From NCBI RefSeq assembly GCF_036227105.1, contig NZ_CP109434.1:5117001-5181000 (forward strand): a stretch of 64,000 nucleotides of DNA. Reading direction: 5' to 3'. The stretch comes from Amycolatopsis sp. NBC_01488 (GTDB lineage: Bacteria; Actinomycetota; Actinomycetes; Mycobacteriales; Pseudonocardiaceae). Both the position numbers and the translations under genes were made by a program. Under the pieces are notes generated by a model that saw only the letters and a program-made list of their open reading frames with translations, had not been told where the DNA came from and did no database searches. The stretch's first letter is position 1. Each line of letters opens with the position of its first letter. Positions 54,346-61,848 of this stretch are shown in pieces.

Positions 54346-54925
54346 GCCGTTCCGGCTGGTGGTCGGGATGTCCGGCTCCAGCGGCGCGATCTACGGGATC
54401 CGCCTGCTGGAGATCCTCAAGGGCATGCCCGAGGTGGAGACGCACCTGGTGGTCACACCGGCGGCGCGGCAGACGATCGCGTTCGAGACGGACTGGACGC
54501 CGGATTCCGTCGCTTCCCTGGCGGATTTCACCTATCGGCCCGGTGACATCGCGGCGCCGATTTCGAGCGGGTCGTTCCCGATCGACGCGATGATCGTGCT
54601 GCCGTGCTCGGTGCGCAGTCTCGGGGCGATTGCCTGGTCGCAGAACGACAGTCTTTTGGTTCGTGCGGCCGATGTGACGCTGAAGGAGCGGCGGAAGCTC
54701 GTCGTCGCGTTGCGCGAGACGCCGTTGCACCTGGGTCACCTCCGCGCGATGACGCAGGTGACGGAGATGGGCGGGATCCTGGCGCCGCTGATGCCCGCGT
54801 TCTACGGACGCCCGAAGACGGTGGGTGACCTGGTGGATCACCAGGTCGGCCGGCTCTGCGACCTGCTCGGGATCCGGCCGCCGGACGAGCTGGTCGAACG
54901 CTGGCACGGCCCCGCGCAGGTTTAA
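54338..54925 (+). CDS. ubiX: UbiX-type flavin prenyltransferase
   Basis: A 195-residue flavoprotein. Signature MSGSSGAIYGIRLLEILKGM near the N-terminus (FMN site), PCSVRSLGAIAWSQNDSLLVRA in the middle, and KLVVALRETPLHLGHLRAMT, the UbiX/Pad1 motif. It attaches dimethylallyl to FMN to make prenylated FMN, the cofactor of UbiD decarboxylases. It overlaps the Rieske gene by eight bases. The UbiD gene is next door, convergent, which makes a dedicated decarboxylation step almost certain. Confidence 0.95.
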   Translation: MTEPFRLVVGMSGSSGAIYGIRLLEILKGMPEVETHLVVTPAARQTIAFETDWTPDSVASLADFTYRPGDIAAPISSGSFPIDAMIVLPCSVRSLGAIAWSQNDSLLVRAADVTLKERRKLVVALRETPLHLGHLRAMTQVTEMGGILAPLMPAFYGRPKTVGDLVDHQVGRLCDLLGIRPPDELVERWHGPAQV

Positions 54926-54950
54926 CCCGCACCGGCGGAAAGCGTGGTGG

Positions 54951-54992
54951 AAGGTCGCCCGCACCGGCGTCGACGCCGGTGCGGGCGACCTT
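54951..54992. terminator. Bidirectional terminator palindrome
   Basis: A perfect 42-base palindrome (21-base arms, no loop) between the convergent UbiX and UbiD genes. Its last base touches the UbiD stop codon. Confidence 0.8.
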
Positions 54993-56410
54993 CAGTCCAA
55001 ATAGGACGCCAGCGCGTCCCCGTCCTCCAGCAGCGCGCGGTGGTCCACCCGCGCCACCACCTCCGGAGGTACCCGGCACGACGGCGGGAACACCGCCGGC
55101 GGCACGGGTTTCGTGCAGTCGAAGATCAGCTTCGTCTCCATCGGGCCCTTCTCGTCCCGATTGTGCCCGTAGGTCACCGGGTTGAGCTGACCGCCGAGGA
55201 AACCCGGCATGATCGTCAGGTCGCGGTCGGCCTGGAAGCGCGTCGCCAGGCACCACAGCGTCTCGACTTCGTTGAACACGTCGACGTCGTCGTCCACCAC
55301 GAACACGTGCTTGAGCAGCGGGTCGACCGCCAGCGCAGCGCACGCCGCGAGCTTCGGCTCGCCCTCGACGCGCTTGCTCATCGACAGGTACAGGTGCGAC
55401 CGCGCCATGCCCGACAGCGGGAGGTGCACGCCGGTCACCGTCGGGACCGCTTCCTTGACCCGGCGGTAGATGCTGCCCATCCGGGGGAGCCCGCCCAGCA
55501 TGCTGTGCTCGGTGTGGGCGTTGAAGACGTCGACGAAGATGGGCTTGCGGCGCATGGTGATCGCGGTGATCTTCACGTACGGTTGCGGGCCGGTGCGGGT
55601 GTAGAACCGCGGGTACTCGCCGAACGGGCCTTCGACGGCCGTCGCGTCCGGGTCGGTGTCGATCACGCCCTCGATGACGATCTCGGCGCGGGCCGGCACT
55701 TCGAGGTCGACCGTCTTGCAGGGCACCATCTCCAGCGGTTCGCCGAGCAGGCCGCCCACGACGTCGAGCTCGCCGCCGATGCCCTCCAGCTTGGACACCG
55801 CGCCCATCAGCAGCGCCGGGTGGTGGCCGATGACCAGCGCCACCTCCATCGGCTTCCGCTGCTCGCGCAGCTTGCGCAGCACGTAAGCGGTGTGGTGGGC
55901 CGGGTTGACCTGGATGCCCACCTGGTCGCTGCCCTGCTGCTGGTGGCGGAAGATGCCCGCGTTGATCTTGCCGCTGTCGGGGTCGCGGCAGATGGTCACG
56001 GCCGAGGTGATGTACTTGCCCGCGTCCAGCTCCTGGTGCTTGAGCAGCGGCAGCAGGCCGACGTCGATGTCGTCGCCGGTGAGCACGACCTCCTGCACCG
56101 GCGCGGTGTCCACGGTGACCGGCTTGATCCCGGACCCCTCGCGCAGCGCGTACTCGGGCACCATCGAGCGGACGTCCGCGCCGATGCTGCGCGCGAGCCG
56201 CTCGTAGGTGCCGTGCAGGTTGATGAGCAACGGGATCTCGGAGCCGCCGACGTTTTCGCACAGCACCGCCGGGAAGCCGGGGTACGCGGGGTCGTCCTCC
56301 ATGCGGTCGACCAGCGCGGTGACCTCGAACTCGGGATCGACCGGCTTGCGCACGACCTTGACCTGGCCCGGCTCCAGCTCGGCCAGGAATGTCCGCAGAT
56401 CCTTTGCCAT
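54992..56410 (-). CDS. ubiD: UbiD-family prenyl-FMN decarboxylase
   Basis: A 472-residue decarboxylase. Start at ATG 56410 (MAKDLRTFLAELEPG) behind GGAAGG. The cofactor/catalytic part is visible as NAGIFRHQQQGSDQVGIQV (Arg of the active site) and VEGPFGEYPRFYT (the two catalytic glutamates). A family-typical C-terminal VFNEVETLWCLATRFQADRD follows. It reversibly decarboxylates unsaturated or (hetero)aromatic acids using prenylated FMN. Candidate substrates are the aromatic acid handled by the neighbouring oxygenases or a pyrrole-2-carboxylate, a known UbiD substrate type. Motif A lies in its promoter, shared with isocitrate lyase. Confidence 0.94.
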   Translation of the reverse strand: MAKDLRTFLAELEPGQVKVVRKPVDPEFEVTALVDRMEDDPAYPGFPAVLCENVGGSEIPLLINLHGTYERLARSIGADVRSMVPEYALREGSGIKPVTVDTAPVQEVVLTGDDIDVGLLPLLKHQELDAGKYITSAVTICRDPDSGKINAGIFRHQQQGSDQVGIQVNPAHHTAYVLRKLREQRKPMEVALVIGHHPALLMGAVSKLEGIGGELDVVGGLLGEPLEMVPCKTVDLEVPARAEIVIEGVIDTDPDATAVEGPFGEYPRFYTRTGPQPYVKITAITMRRKPIFVDVFNAHTEHSMLGGLPRMGSIYRRVKEAVPTVTGVHLPLSGMARSHLYLSMSKRVEGEPKLAACAALAVDPLLKHVFVVDDDVDVFNEVETLWCLATRFQADRDLTIMPGFLGGQLNPVTYGHNRDEKGPMETKLIFDCTKPVPPAVFPPSCRVPPEVVARVDHRALLEDGDALASYLD

Positions 56411-56492
56411 CAAACGCCTTCCGTTCGCAAGGTGGCTCGCGAACCGAGTATCGGCCCCGGTCACGGCGCCGACGGGGCCCGGACGGCAAGAA

Positions 56493-56508
56493 CTAGGGGA
56501 ATGCTTCG
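56493..56508. promoter_or_regulatory. Shared motif A, copy 4
   Basis: CTAGGGGAATGCTTCG in the divergent promoter between UbiD and isocitrate lyase; about 12 of 16 positions fit the PAS-LuxR operator consensus. GGAATGCT also occurs at 24155 in the deoxysugar/PKS promoter. Confidence 0.4.
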
Positions 56509-56600
56509 TCCTGACGCCCGCGTGGCGCTCGGCCGGGGTCGCCGGGTGCTAAATGGTCTCGTCCACGAAGCCGCGCGTCGTCGTACGTCAGGAGAACGAC

Positions 56601-57896
56601 ATGACCGTCACCGCAGCGCCGCCCCGCGAAGCCGCGGCGGCCGAACTGGCCCGGTCCTGGGCCGAGGATCCCCGGTGGCGCGGAGTCCGCCGGGACTACT
56701 CCGCCGAGGACGTCCTGCGGCTGCGCGGCAGCGTGACCGAGGAGCACACGCTGGCCCGGCTGGGCGCGGAGCGGCTCTGGAACCTCCTGCACACGCAAGC
56801 CTACGTCCACTCGCTGGGCGCGCTCACCGGAAACCAGGCCGTGCAGCAGGTGCGCGCCGGCCTCAAGGCCATCTACCTCTCCGGCTGGCAGGTCGCCGCC
56901 GACGCGAACCTCTCCGGCCACACCTACCCCGACCAGAGCCTCTACCCGGCCAACTCCGTGCCGCAGGTCGTCCGCCGGATCAACAACGCGCTGCTGCGCG
57001 CCGACCAGATCAGCTGGGCCGAGGACGAAAAGGACGCTCCGCACTGGCTGGCGCCGATCGTCGCGGACGCCGAGGCGGGTTTCGGTGGCGTGCTCAACGC
57101 GTTCGAGCTGATGAAGGGCATGATCGCCGGCGGTGCCGCGGGCGTCCACTGGGAAGACCAGCTGGCCGCGGAGAAGAAGTGCGGCCACCTCGGCGGCAAG
57201 GTGCTCATCCCGACGTCCCAGCACGTCCGCACGCTGCAGGCCGCGCGCCTGGCCGCCGACGTCTGCGACGTCCCCAGCCTCGTCATCGCCCGCACCGACG
57301 CCCAGGCCGCGAACCTCATCACCAGCGACGTCGACGACCGCGACAAGCCGTTCCTGACCGGCGAGCGGACCCCCGAGGGCTACCACCGCGTCCGCGGCGG
57401 CATCGAGCCCTGTATCGCCCGTGGCCTCGCCTACGCGCCGTACTCCGATCTGCTGTGGATGGAGACGTCCAAGCCGGACCTCGAGGTCGCACGCCGGTTC
57501 GCCGAGGCGATCAAGGCCGAGTACCCCGATCAGCTGCTGGCCTACAACTGCTCGCCGTCGTTCAACTGGAAGCAGCACCTCGACGACGCGACGATCGCGA
57601 AGTTCCAGCGCGAGCTGGGGCACATGGGCTACAAGTTCCAGTTCATCACCCTCGCGGGCTTCCACGCGCTGAACCACTCGATGTTCGCCCTGGCGCGCGA
57701 CTACGCCGACGAAGGCATGACGGCCTACGTCGAACTCCAGGAACGCGAATTCGCCGCCGAGGCCGCCGGCTACACCGCGACGCGCCACCAGCGCGAGGTC
57801 GGCACCGGCTACTTCGACCTCGTGAGCACGGTCGTCAACCCGTCCAGCAACACCGTCGCGCTGATGGACTCCACCGAGAAGTCGCAATTCTACTGA
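56601..57896 (+). CDS. aceA: Isocitrate lyase
   Basis: A 431-residue enzyme with all hallmarks of isocitrate lyase. It has the catalytic KKCGH loop (Cys194), WEDQLAAEKK before it, VIARTDAQAANLITSDVD, LLWMETSKPD, and YNCSPSFNWKQHLDD closing the glyoxylate site. It splits isocitrate into glyoxylate and succinate. ATG 56601 follows AGGAGA. Its length is that of the short actinobacterial form. Malate synthase is not in the window. Finding it between UbiD and the carrier protein, under the same promoter motif, suggests it supplies glyoxylate or succinate to the pathway, or acts on an isocitrate-like intermediate. It could also be a housekeeping gene caught in the cluster. Confidence 0.93.
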   Translation: MTVTAAPPREAAAAELARSWAEDPRWRGVRRDYSAEDVLRLRGSVTEEHTLARLGAERLWNLLHTQAYVHSLGALTGNQAVQQVRAGLKAIYLSGWQVAADANLSGHTYPDQSLYPANSVPQVVRRINNALLRADQISWAEDEKDAPHWLAPIVADAEAGFGGVLNAFELMKGMIAGGAAGVHWEDQLAAEKKCGHLGGKVLIPTSQHVRTLQAARLAADVCDVPSLVIARTDAQAANLITSDVDDRDKPFLTGERTPEGYHRVRGGIEPCIARGLAYAPYSDLLWMETSKPDLEVARRFAEAIKAEYPDQLLAYNCSPSFNWKQHLDDATIAKFQRELGHMGYKFQFITLAGFHALNHSMFALARDYADEGMTAYVELQEREFAAEAAGYTATRHQREVGTGYFDLVSTVVNPSSNTVALMDSTEKSQFY

Positions 57897-57908
57897 GCAT
57901 TTCCCCAG
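57893..57908. promoter_or_regulatory. Shared motif A, copy 5 (best match)
   Basis: CTGAGCATTTCCCCAG, overlapping the isocitrate lyase stop and lying about 70 bases before the next gene. 14 of 16 positions fit CTVGGGAWWTCCCBAG as I recall it for PimM-type regulators. Confidence 0.5.
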
Positions 57909-57978
57909 TCCGCACCGTGCTAGAAACAAATTGACGACACATCAGCCACGCGAACAATGGAATTCAGGACGGTTGCCC

Positions 57979-58626
57979 ATGCGCATGCCCGAGAACCTCG
58001 AAGACATGGTTTACGGAGTCTATGGAACCACTGAAATCGCGGTGAAGCCATGTCCGTTCACGCAGGCCGAGATCGATGAGCTCGAGAGCACCAACGAAAT
58101 GCTCATCTACGTGCCCCAGGAGATCTCCGAGGCGCAGATGATCGAGACCGGCAAGCTCAACACGAACTTCCGCTGGGAAGTCGAGCAGAACATGATCAAG
58201 AGCCCGATGACCGACGAGTCGCACTGGCTCATCTGCTCGGCCTCGCCGATCCCGGAGATGCTCGGCCAGAGCACCCAGGCCATCTCCCGCGTCTACGACG
58301 AAGAGGGCCTCGACGGCATGGACTTCCGCCGGTACCTGGCCTTCGTGCTCACCTACCGACACCTGACCAACGAGTACCCCGACTTCCGGCAGTGGTGCCT
58401 GCTCGTCGGCGGCCACTACGACCGCAGCGGCATCTCGCTGGTCGGCTTCGACAAGCACGGCAACTTCGGCCACCACGGCTGGATGAAGAACTTCAAGGCC
58501 AAGATGTCCGGCGGCCGGTACGTCGCCTTCGCCCCGCGCAAGCACATCAACGCCGAGACCGAGCGCCTCGAGCGCCCCCGCCGTGGCTCGCGCAACAAGG
58601 CCACGCACGACGCGGGCACCGACTGA
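57979..58626 (+). CDS. Unrecognised 215-residue cluster protein
   Basis: I do not recognise this family. ATG 57979 is preferred over an upstream TTG (57931) because AGGACGG lies seven bases before it. The protein is soluble, acidic in the first half and strongly basic at the end (KHINAETERLERPRRGSRNK). Residues about 40-90 are helical with aromatic content (NTNFRWEVEQNM). The part around 145-180 (LLVGGHYDRSGISLVGFDKH, then GNFGHHGWMKNF) is rich in Gly, His and aromatics and could form a metal or cofactor site. No signal peptide, no membrane segment. It lies between isocitrate lyase and the pyrrolyl carrier and is probably co-expressed with the carrier and halogenase. Confidence 0.7.
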   Translation: MRMPENLEDMVYGVYGTTEIAVKPCPFTQAEIDELESTNEMLIYVPQEISEAQMIETGKLNTNFRWEVEQNMIKSPMTDESHWLICSASPIPEMLGQSTQAISRVYDEEGLDGMDFRRYLAFVLTYRHLTNEYPDFRQWCLLVGGHYDRSGISLVGFDKHGNFGHHGWMKNFKAKMSGGRYVAFAPRKHINAETERLERPRRGSRNKATHDAGTD

Positions 58627-58690
58627 GGCTTTTCCGAATTCCCAGCACAACCCTGTGCGTGGAACTGTGCCGTCACTGGAGGAAACAACC

Positions 58691-58963
58691 ATGGCAGACG
58701 ACGAGCGCGTGGACATCACGCGGAAGCTCGTTGAGTTCGTCGAGAAGCACCTGTTGGACGGCAAGGACGTGGGCGAGCTGACCACGACCACGCCGTTGCT
58801 GGACTGGGGGCTGCTCAACTCGATCGAAACCACCCGGCTGGTCGCCTACCTCCGCGAGGAGTTCTCCGTGCGGGTGCCCCCCACGGAGATGGTGGCCCGG
58901 CACTTCAAGGACATCGAAAGCATCGCCGACCTGGTGACCTCGCTGCGCGCGCCGGTCGCCTGA
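58691..58963 (+). CDS. Prolyl/pyrrolyl carrier protein (PltL-like)
   Basis: A 90-residue acyl carrier protein. ATG 58691 follows GGAGGA. The phosphopantetheine site is DWGLLNSIETTRLVAYLREE with Ser44. The usual D-S-L is N-S-I here, a feature shared with PltL-type carriers of pyrrole pathways, as is TPLLDWG before it and ARHFKDIESIADLV after it. It would carry proline, then pyrrole-2-carboxyl, for dehydrogenation (39468) and chlorination (58994). It lies 30 bases before the halogenase gene. A role with the stand-alone acyltransferase cannot be excluded. Confidence 0.92.
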   Translation: MADDERVDITRKLVEFVEKHLLDGKDVGELTTTTPLLDWGLLNSIETTRLVAYLREEFSVRVPPTEMVARHFKDIESIADLVTSLRAPVA

Positions 58964-58993
58964 CCCCTGTCTCGGATCTTGAACGGAGAACCT

Positions 58994-60343
58994 GTGTCCT
59001 ACGACTACGATGTCGGCATCATCGGCGGTGGCCCGGCCGGTTCCACGGCGGCGTCCTACCTGGCCAAGGCCGGCCTTTCGGTGGTGGTCTTCGAGGGCGA
59101 GACGTTCCCTCGCGAGCACGTCGGCGAGTCCCTGGTCCCCGCGGTCATCCCGGTGATGCACGACATCGGGGTCATCGGGAAGGTCGAGGCGGCCGGCTTC
59201 CCCCGCAAGTACGGCGCCGCGTGGACCTCTTCGGACACCCGCCCGACCAGCACGCTGGACTTCGACGCCGGCTCGCACGGCCTCGGCGTCGCGGAAATCG
59301 CCTACGAGGAGCGCGACCAGGACGGCGTCGACCGCGTCTACGCCTGGCACGTCGACCGCGGCCAGTTCGACTCGCTGCTGCTGAAGCACTCCGAGGAACT
59401 CGGCGCCAAGGTCTACCAGGGCGTCCGGGTCAACCGCGTCGACTTCACCGACCGCGACCGCCCGGTGCTGCAGGCGAAGATCGGCGAGCAGCCGATCGAG
59501 GTCGCCGTCCGCGTCGTGCTCGACGCGTCCGGCCGCCAGACCCTGCTGGGCCAGCAGCTCAAGGTCAAGGTGCCGGACAAGGTCTTCAACCAGTACGCGG
59601 TGCACACGTGGTTCGAGGGCCTCGACCGCGCGTCGCTGGCGCGCCGTCCCGAGGACGCCGACTACATCCACGTGCACTTCCTGCCCCAGGAGAACACCTG
59701 GGTCTGGCAGATCCCGATCACCGAGACCATCACCTCGATCGGCGTCGTCACCCAGAAGGAGAAGTTCAAGGAGCACAAGGACGACCTCGAGGGCTTCTTC
59801 TGGAACTCCGTCGGCACCCGGCCGGAGATGCTCGACGCGCTCAAGAACGCCAAGCGCGTGCGGAAGTTCAAGACCGAGGGCGACTACAGCTACGGCATGA
59901 AGCAGATCGCCGGCGACTCGCTGGTGCTCATCGGCGACGCCGCCCGCTTCGTCGACCCGATCTTCTCCAGCGGCGTCAGCGTCGCGATGAACAGCGCGCG
60001 CCTGGCGGCCAAGGACGTCATCGCCGCGCACCAGGCCGGTGACTTCCGGCGGGAGCGGTTCGACAACTACGTCGACACCCTCCGCAAGGGCGTCAACATC
60101 TGGTACGACTTCATCTCGATGTACTACCGGCTGAACGTGCTGTTCACCGCGTTCATCGACGACGACCGCTACCGCAAGGACGTCATCCAGATGCTCCAGG
60201 GCGACGTCTACGACGCCGAGGAGCCGGCGGCCCTGACCGCGATGAAGGAGTACGTCGCCGCCGTCGAGGCCGACCCCACGCACCTGTGGCACGGGCACCT
60301 CGGCAGCCTCAAGGCCTCTTCTTCGGCACTGGCGCTGTTCTAG
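58994..60343 (+). CDS. FAD-dependent pyrrolyl halogenase (PltA-like)
   Basis: A 449-residue flavin-dependent halogenase. GTG 58994 is chosen with GGAGA upstream. FAD motif GGGPAGSTAASYLAK (residues 11-25); the catalytic-type lysine is Lys72 in FPRKYGAAWTSSD; the halogenase signature WVWQIPITET is near 235-245. LIGDAARFVDPIFSSGVSVA binds FAD, and the C-terminal helix region with YRLNVLFTAFIDDDRYRKD is nearly that of PltA. The family chlorinates carrier-bound pyrrole, PltA itself twice. It needs FADH2 from a flavin reductase, not seen here. The gene ends 10 bases before a hairpin repeat. Confidence 0.95.
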   Translation: MSYDYDVGIIGGGPAGSTAASYLAKAGLSVVVFEGETFPREHVGESLVPAVIPVMHDIGVIGKVEAAGFPRKYGAAWTSSDTRPTSTLDFDAGSHGLGVAEIAYEERDQDGVDRVYAWHVDRGQFDSLLLKHSEELGAKVYQGVRVNRVDFTDRDRPVLQAKIGEQPIEVAVRVVLDASGRQTLLGQQLKVKVPDKVFNQYAVHTWFEGLDRASLARRPEDADYIHVHFLPQENTWVWQIPITETITSIGVVTQKEKFKEHKDDLEGFFWNSVGTRPEMLDALKNAKRVRKFKTEGDYSYGMKQIAGDSLVLIGDAARFVDPIFSSGVSVAMNSARLAAKDVIAAHQAGDFRRERFDNYVDTLRKGVNIWYDFISMYYRLNVLFTAFIDDDRYRKDVIQMLQGDVYDAEEPAALTAMKEYVAAVEADPTHLWHGHLGSLKASSSALALF

Positions 60344-60353
60344 CCAGACACCC

Positions 60354-60401
60354 GGTCGTGAGTGGGAAACAGTGTTCTAACCCTGTTTCCCACTCACGAC
60401 C
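60354..60401. repeat. Hairpin repeat, copy 3
   Basis: Perfect 19-base arms starting GGTCGTGAGTGGGAAACAG with loop TGTTCTAACC (the reverse complement of the copy 2 loop), followed by TTTT. It terminates the carrier-halogenase transcript. Inverse orientation to copies 1 and 2; arms differ by one matched base pair (GTGGG for GTGAG), showing compensated change. Confidence 0.85.
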
Positions 60402-60432
60402 TTTTCCGGCAGCGTGAGCGGAGAGGTCAGCC

Positions 60433-61839
60433 ATGTCATCGCTCGACGAGCGCACCCCCGAAACCCCGGACACCGCGGCCCCGGCGAGGCGGCCCCGGAC
60501 CTGGATTTCCTACGGGGTCATGGTGGTCGTCCCGGTCGTCGTCGCGTTCTTCCTGCTGCGCACCGGCGGCGACGAGGGCGGGACCGCGACCGGGCACCTC
60601 GCCGGCGCGCCCGACCCGGTGGCCAAGCTGCTGTTCGCCCTGCCGGTGATCTTCCTGGCCTGCCGCCTGCTTTCGGCGGTCTCGCGGAAGCTGGCGCAGC
60701 CGACGGTGATCGGCGAGATCTTCGCCGGGATCCTGCTCGGGCCGTCGTTCCTCGGCTGGGTGTGGCCCGCGGCCTACCACTGGATCTTCCCCGACCACCT
60801 GGCCGCCACGATCAACACGTTCGCCCAGATCGGCCTGGTCATCTTCATGTTCCTGGTCGGCTACGAGCTGGACGTCGAGCTGGTTCGCCGCCGCAGCAAG
60901 GCCGCGGTGCTGGTGAGCCACGCCAGCGTCGCGCTCCCGTTCCTCTCCGGCGTGCTGCTCGCGTTCGCCCTGTACCCCACGCTGGGCGCCGGGGTCGGCC
61001 GCCTGCCGTTCTCGCTGTTCCTCGCGATTTCGATGAGCATCACGGCGTTCCCGGTGCTGGCGCGGATCATCACCGACCGCAAGATGGCGAAGCTGCCGAT
61101 CGCCGCGCTCGCGCTCAGCTGCGCCGCCGTCGACGACATCACCGCGTGGTGCCTGCTGGCGCTCGTGGTCGCCATCGCGAGCGCGACCTCGATGGCCGCC
61201 ACCGCGGTCACCGTGGGGCTCACGGTCGCGTTCTTCGCGTTCATGCTCTTCGTGGTTCGCCCGCTGCTGCGCCGGCTGTTCGCGCCCACCGAGCAGGGGC
61301 AGAAGGCACTGCCGACGACGGCGGTGGTGTCCGTGCTGCTGGCCGGGCTGCTGCTGTCCGCGCTGGCCACCAACGCCATCGGCATCCACCCGATCTTCGG
61401 CGCGTTCCTCTTCGGTGCCGTGACGCCGCGTGGGTCGCTGCCGATCCGCCAGGCCACCGAGCAGATGCACTCGCTGACCGTCACGCTGCTGCTGCCGCTG
61501 TTCTTCGTCTACACGGGACTGCGCACGAAGTTCGACCTGATCGGCTCGGATGCGGTGCTCTGGCTGTGGTGCGCGCTGATCGTCGTCGTGGCGATGCTGG
61601 GCAAGTGGGGCGGTGGCGTGGTCGCCGCACGGCTGTCCGGGATCGGCAGGCGGGACGCGTGGTCGCTGGGCGCGTTGATGAACTGCCGGGGGCTCACCGA
61701 GCTGGCGGTGCTCAACATCGGGCTCGACCTCAAGGTGATCAGCCCGACGATGTTCGCGATGCTGGTGATCATGACCCTGGTGACCACGGTGGCCACCTCG
61801 CCCGCGCTCTCGCTGATCGAGCGGTACAAGCGGCGCTAG
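60433..61839 (+). CDS. Cation/proton antiporter (CPA2, KefB/NapA-like)
   Basis: A 468-residue membrane protein with about 12-13 helices. Signature VIGEIFAGILLGPSFLGWVW (helix 2), IGLVIFMFLVGYELD (helix 4) and ALSCAAVDDITAWCLLALVV, whose Asp-Asp pair binds the exchanged ions. No C-terminal TrkA domain is present. It exchanges Na+ or K+ for H+. In polyketide clusters such antiporters often accompany ionophoric or acidic products, where they may give self-protection or drive export. GGAGAGG precedes ATG 60433; the glycosyltransferase follows after nine bases. Confidence 0.9.
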   Translation: MSSLDERTPETPDTAAPARRPRTWISYGVMVVVPVVVAFFLLRTGGDEGGTATGHLAGAPDPVAKLLFALPVIFLACRLLSAVSRKLAQPTVIGEIFAGILLGPSFLGWVWPAAYHWIFPDHLAATINTFAQIGLVIFMFLVGYELDVELVRRRSKAAVLVSHASVALPFLSGVLLAFALYPTLGAGVGRLPFSLFLAISMSITAFPVLARIITDRKMAKLPIAALALSCAAVDDITAWCLLALVVAIASATSMAATAVTVGLTVAFFAFMLFVVRPLLRRLFAPTEQGQKALPTTAVVSVLLAGLLLSALATNAIGIHPIFGAFLFGAVTPRGSLPIRQATEQMHSLTVTLLLPLFFVYTGLRTKFDLIGSDAVLWLWCALIVVVAMLGKWGGGVVAARLSGIGRRDAWSLGALMNCRGLTELAVLNIGLDLKVISPTMFAMLVIMTLVTTVATSPALSLIERYKRR

Positions 61840-61848
61840 GAGCCGGTC

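Noticed and set aside
58691..58963. Carrier protein as ordinary fatty-acid or PKS ACP
   Set aside because: The NSI phosphopantetheine context and flanking residues follow PltL-type carriers, and the next gene is a PltA-type halogenase.
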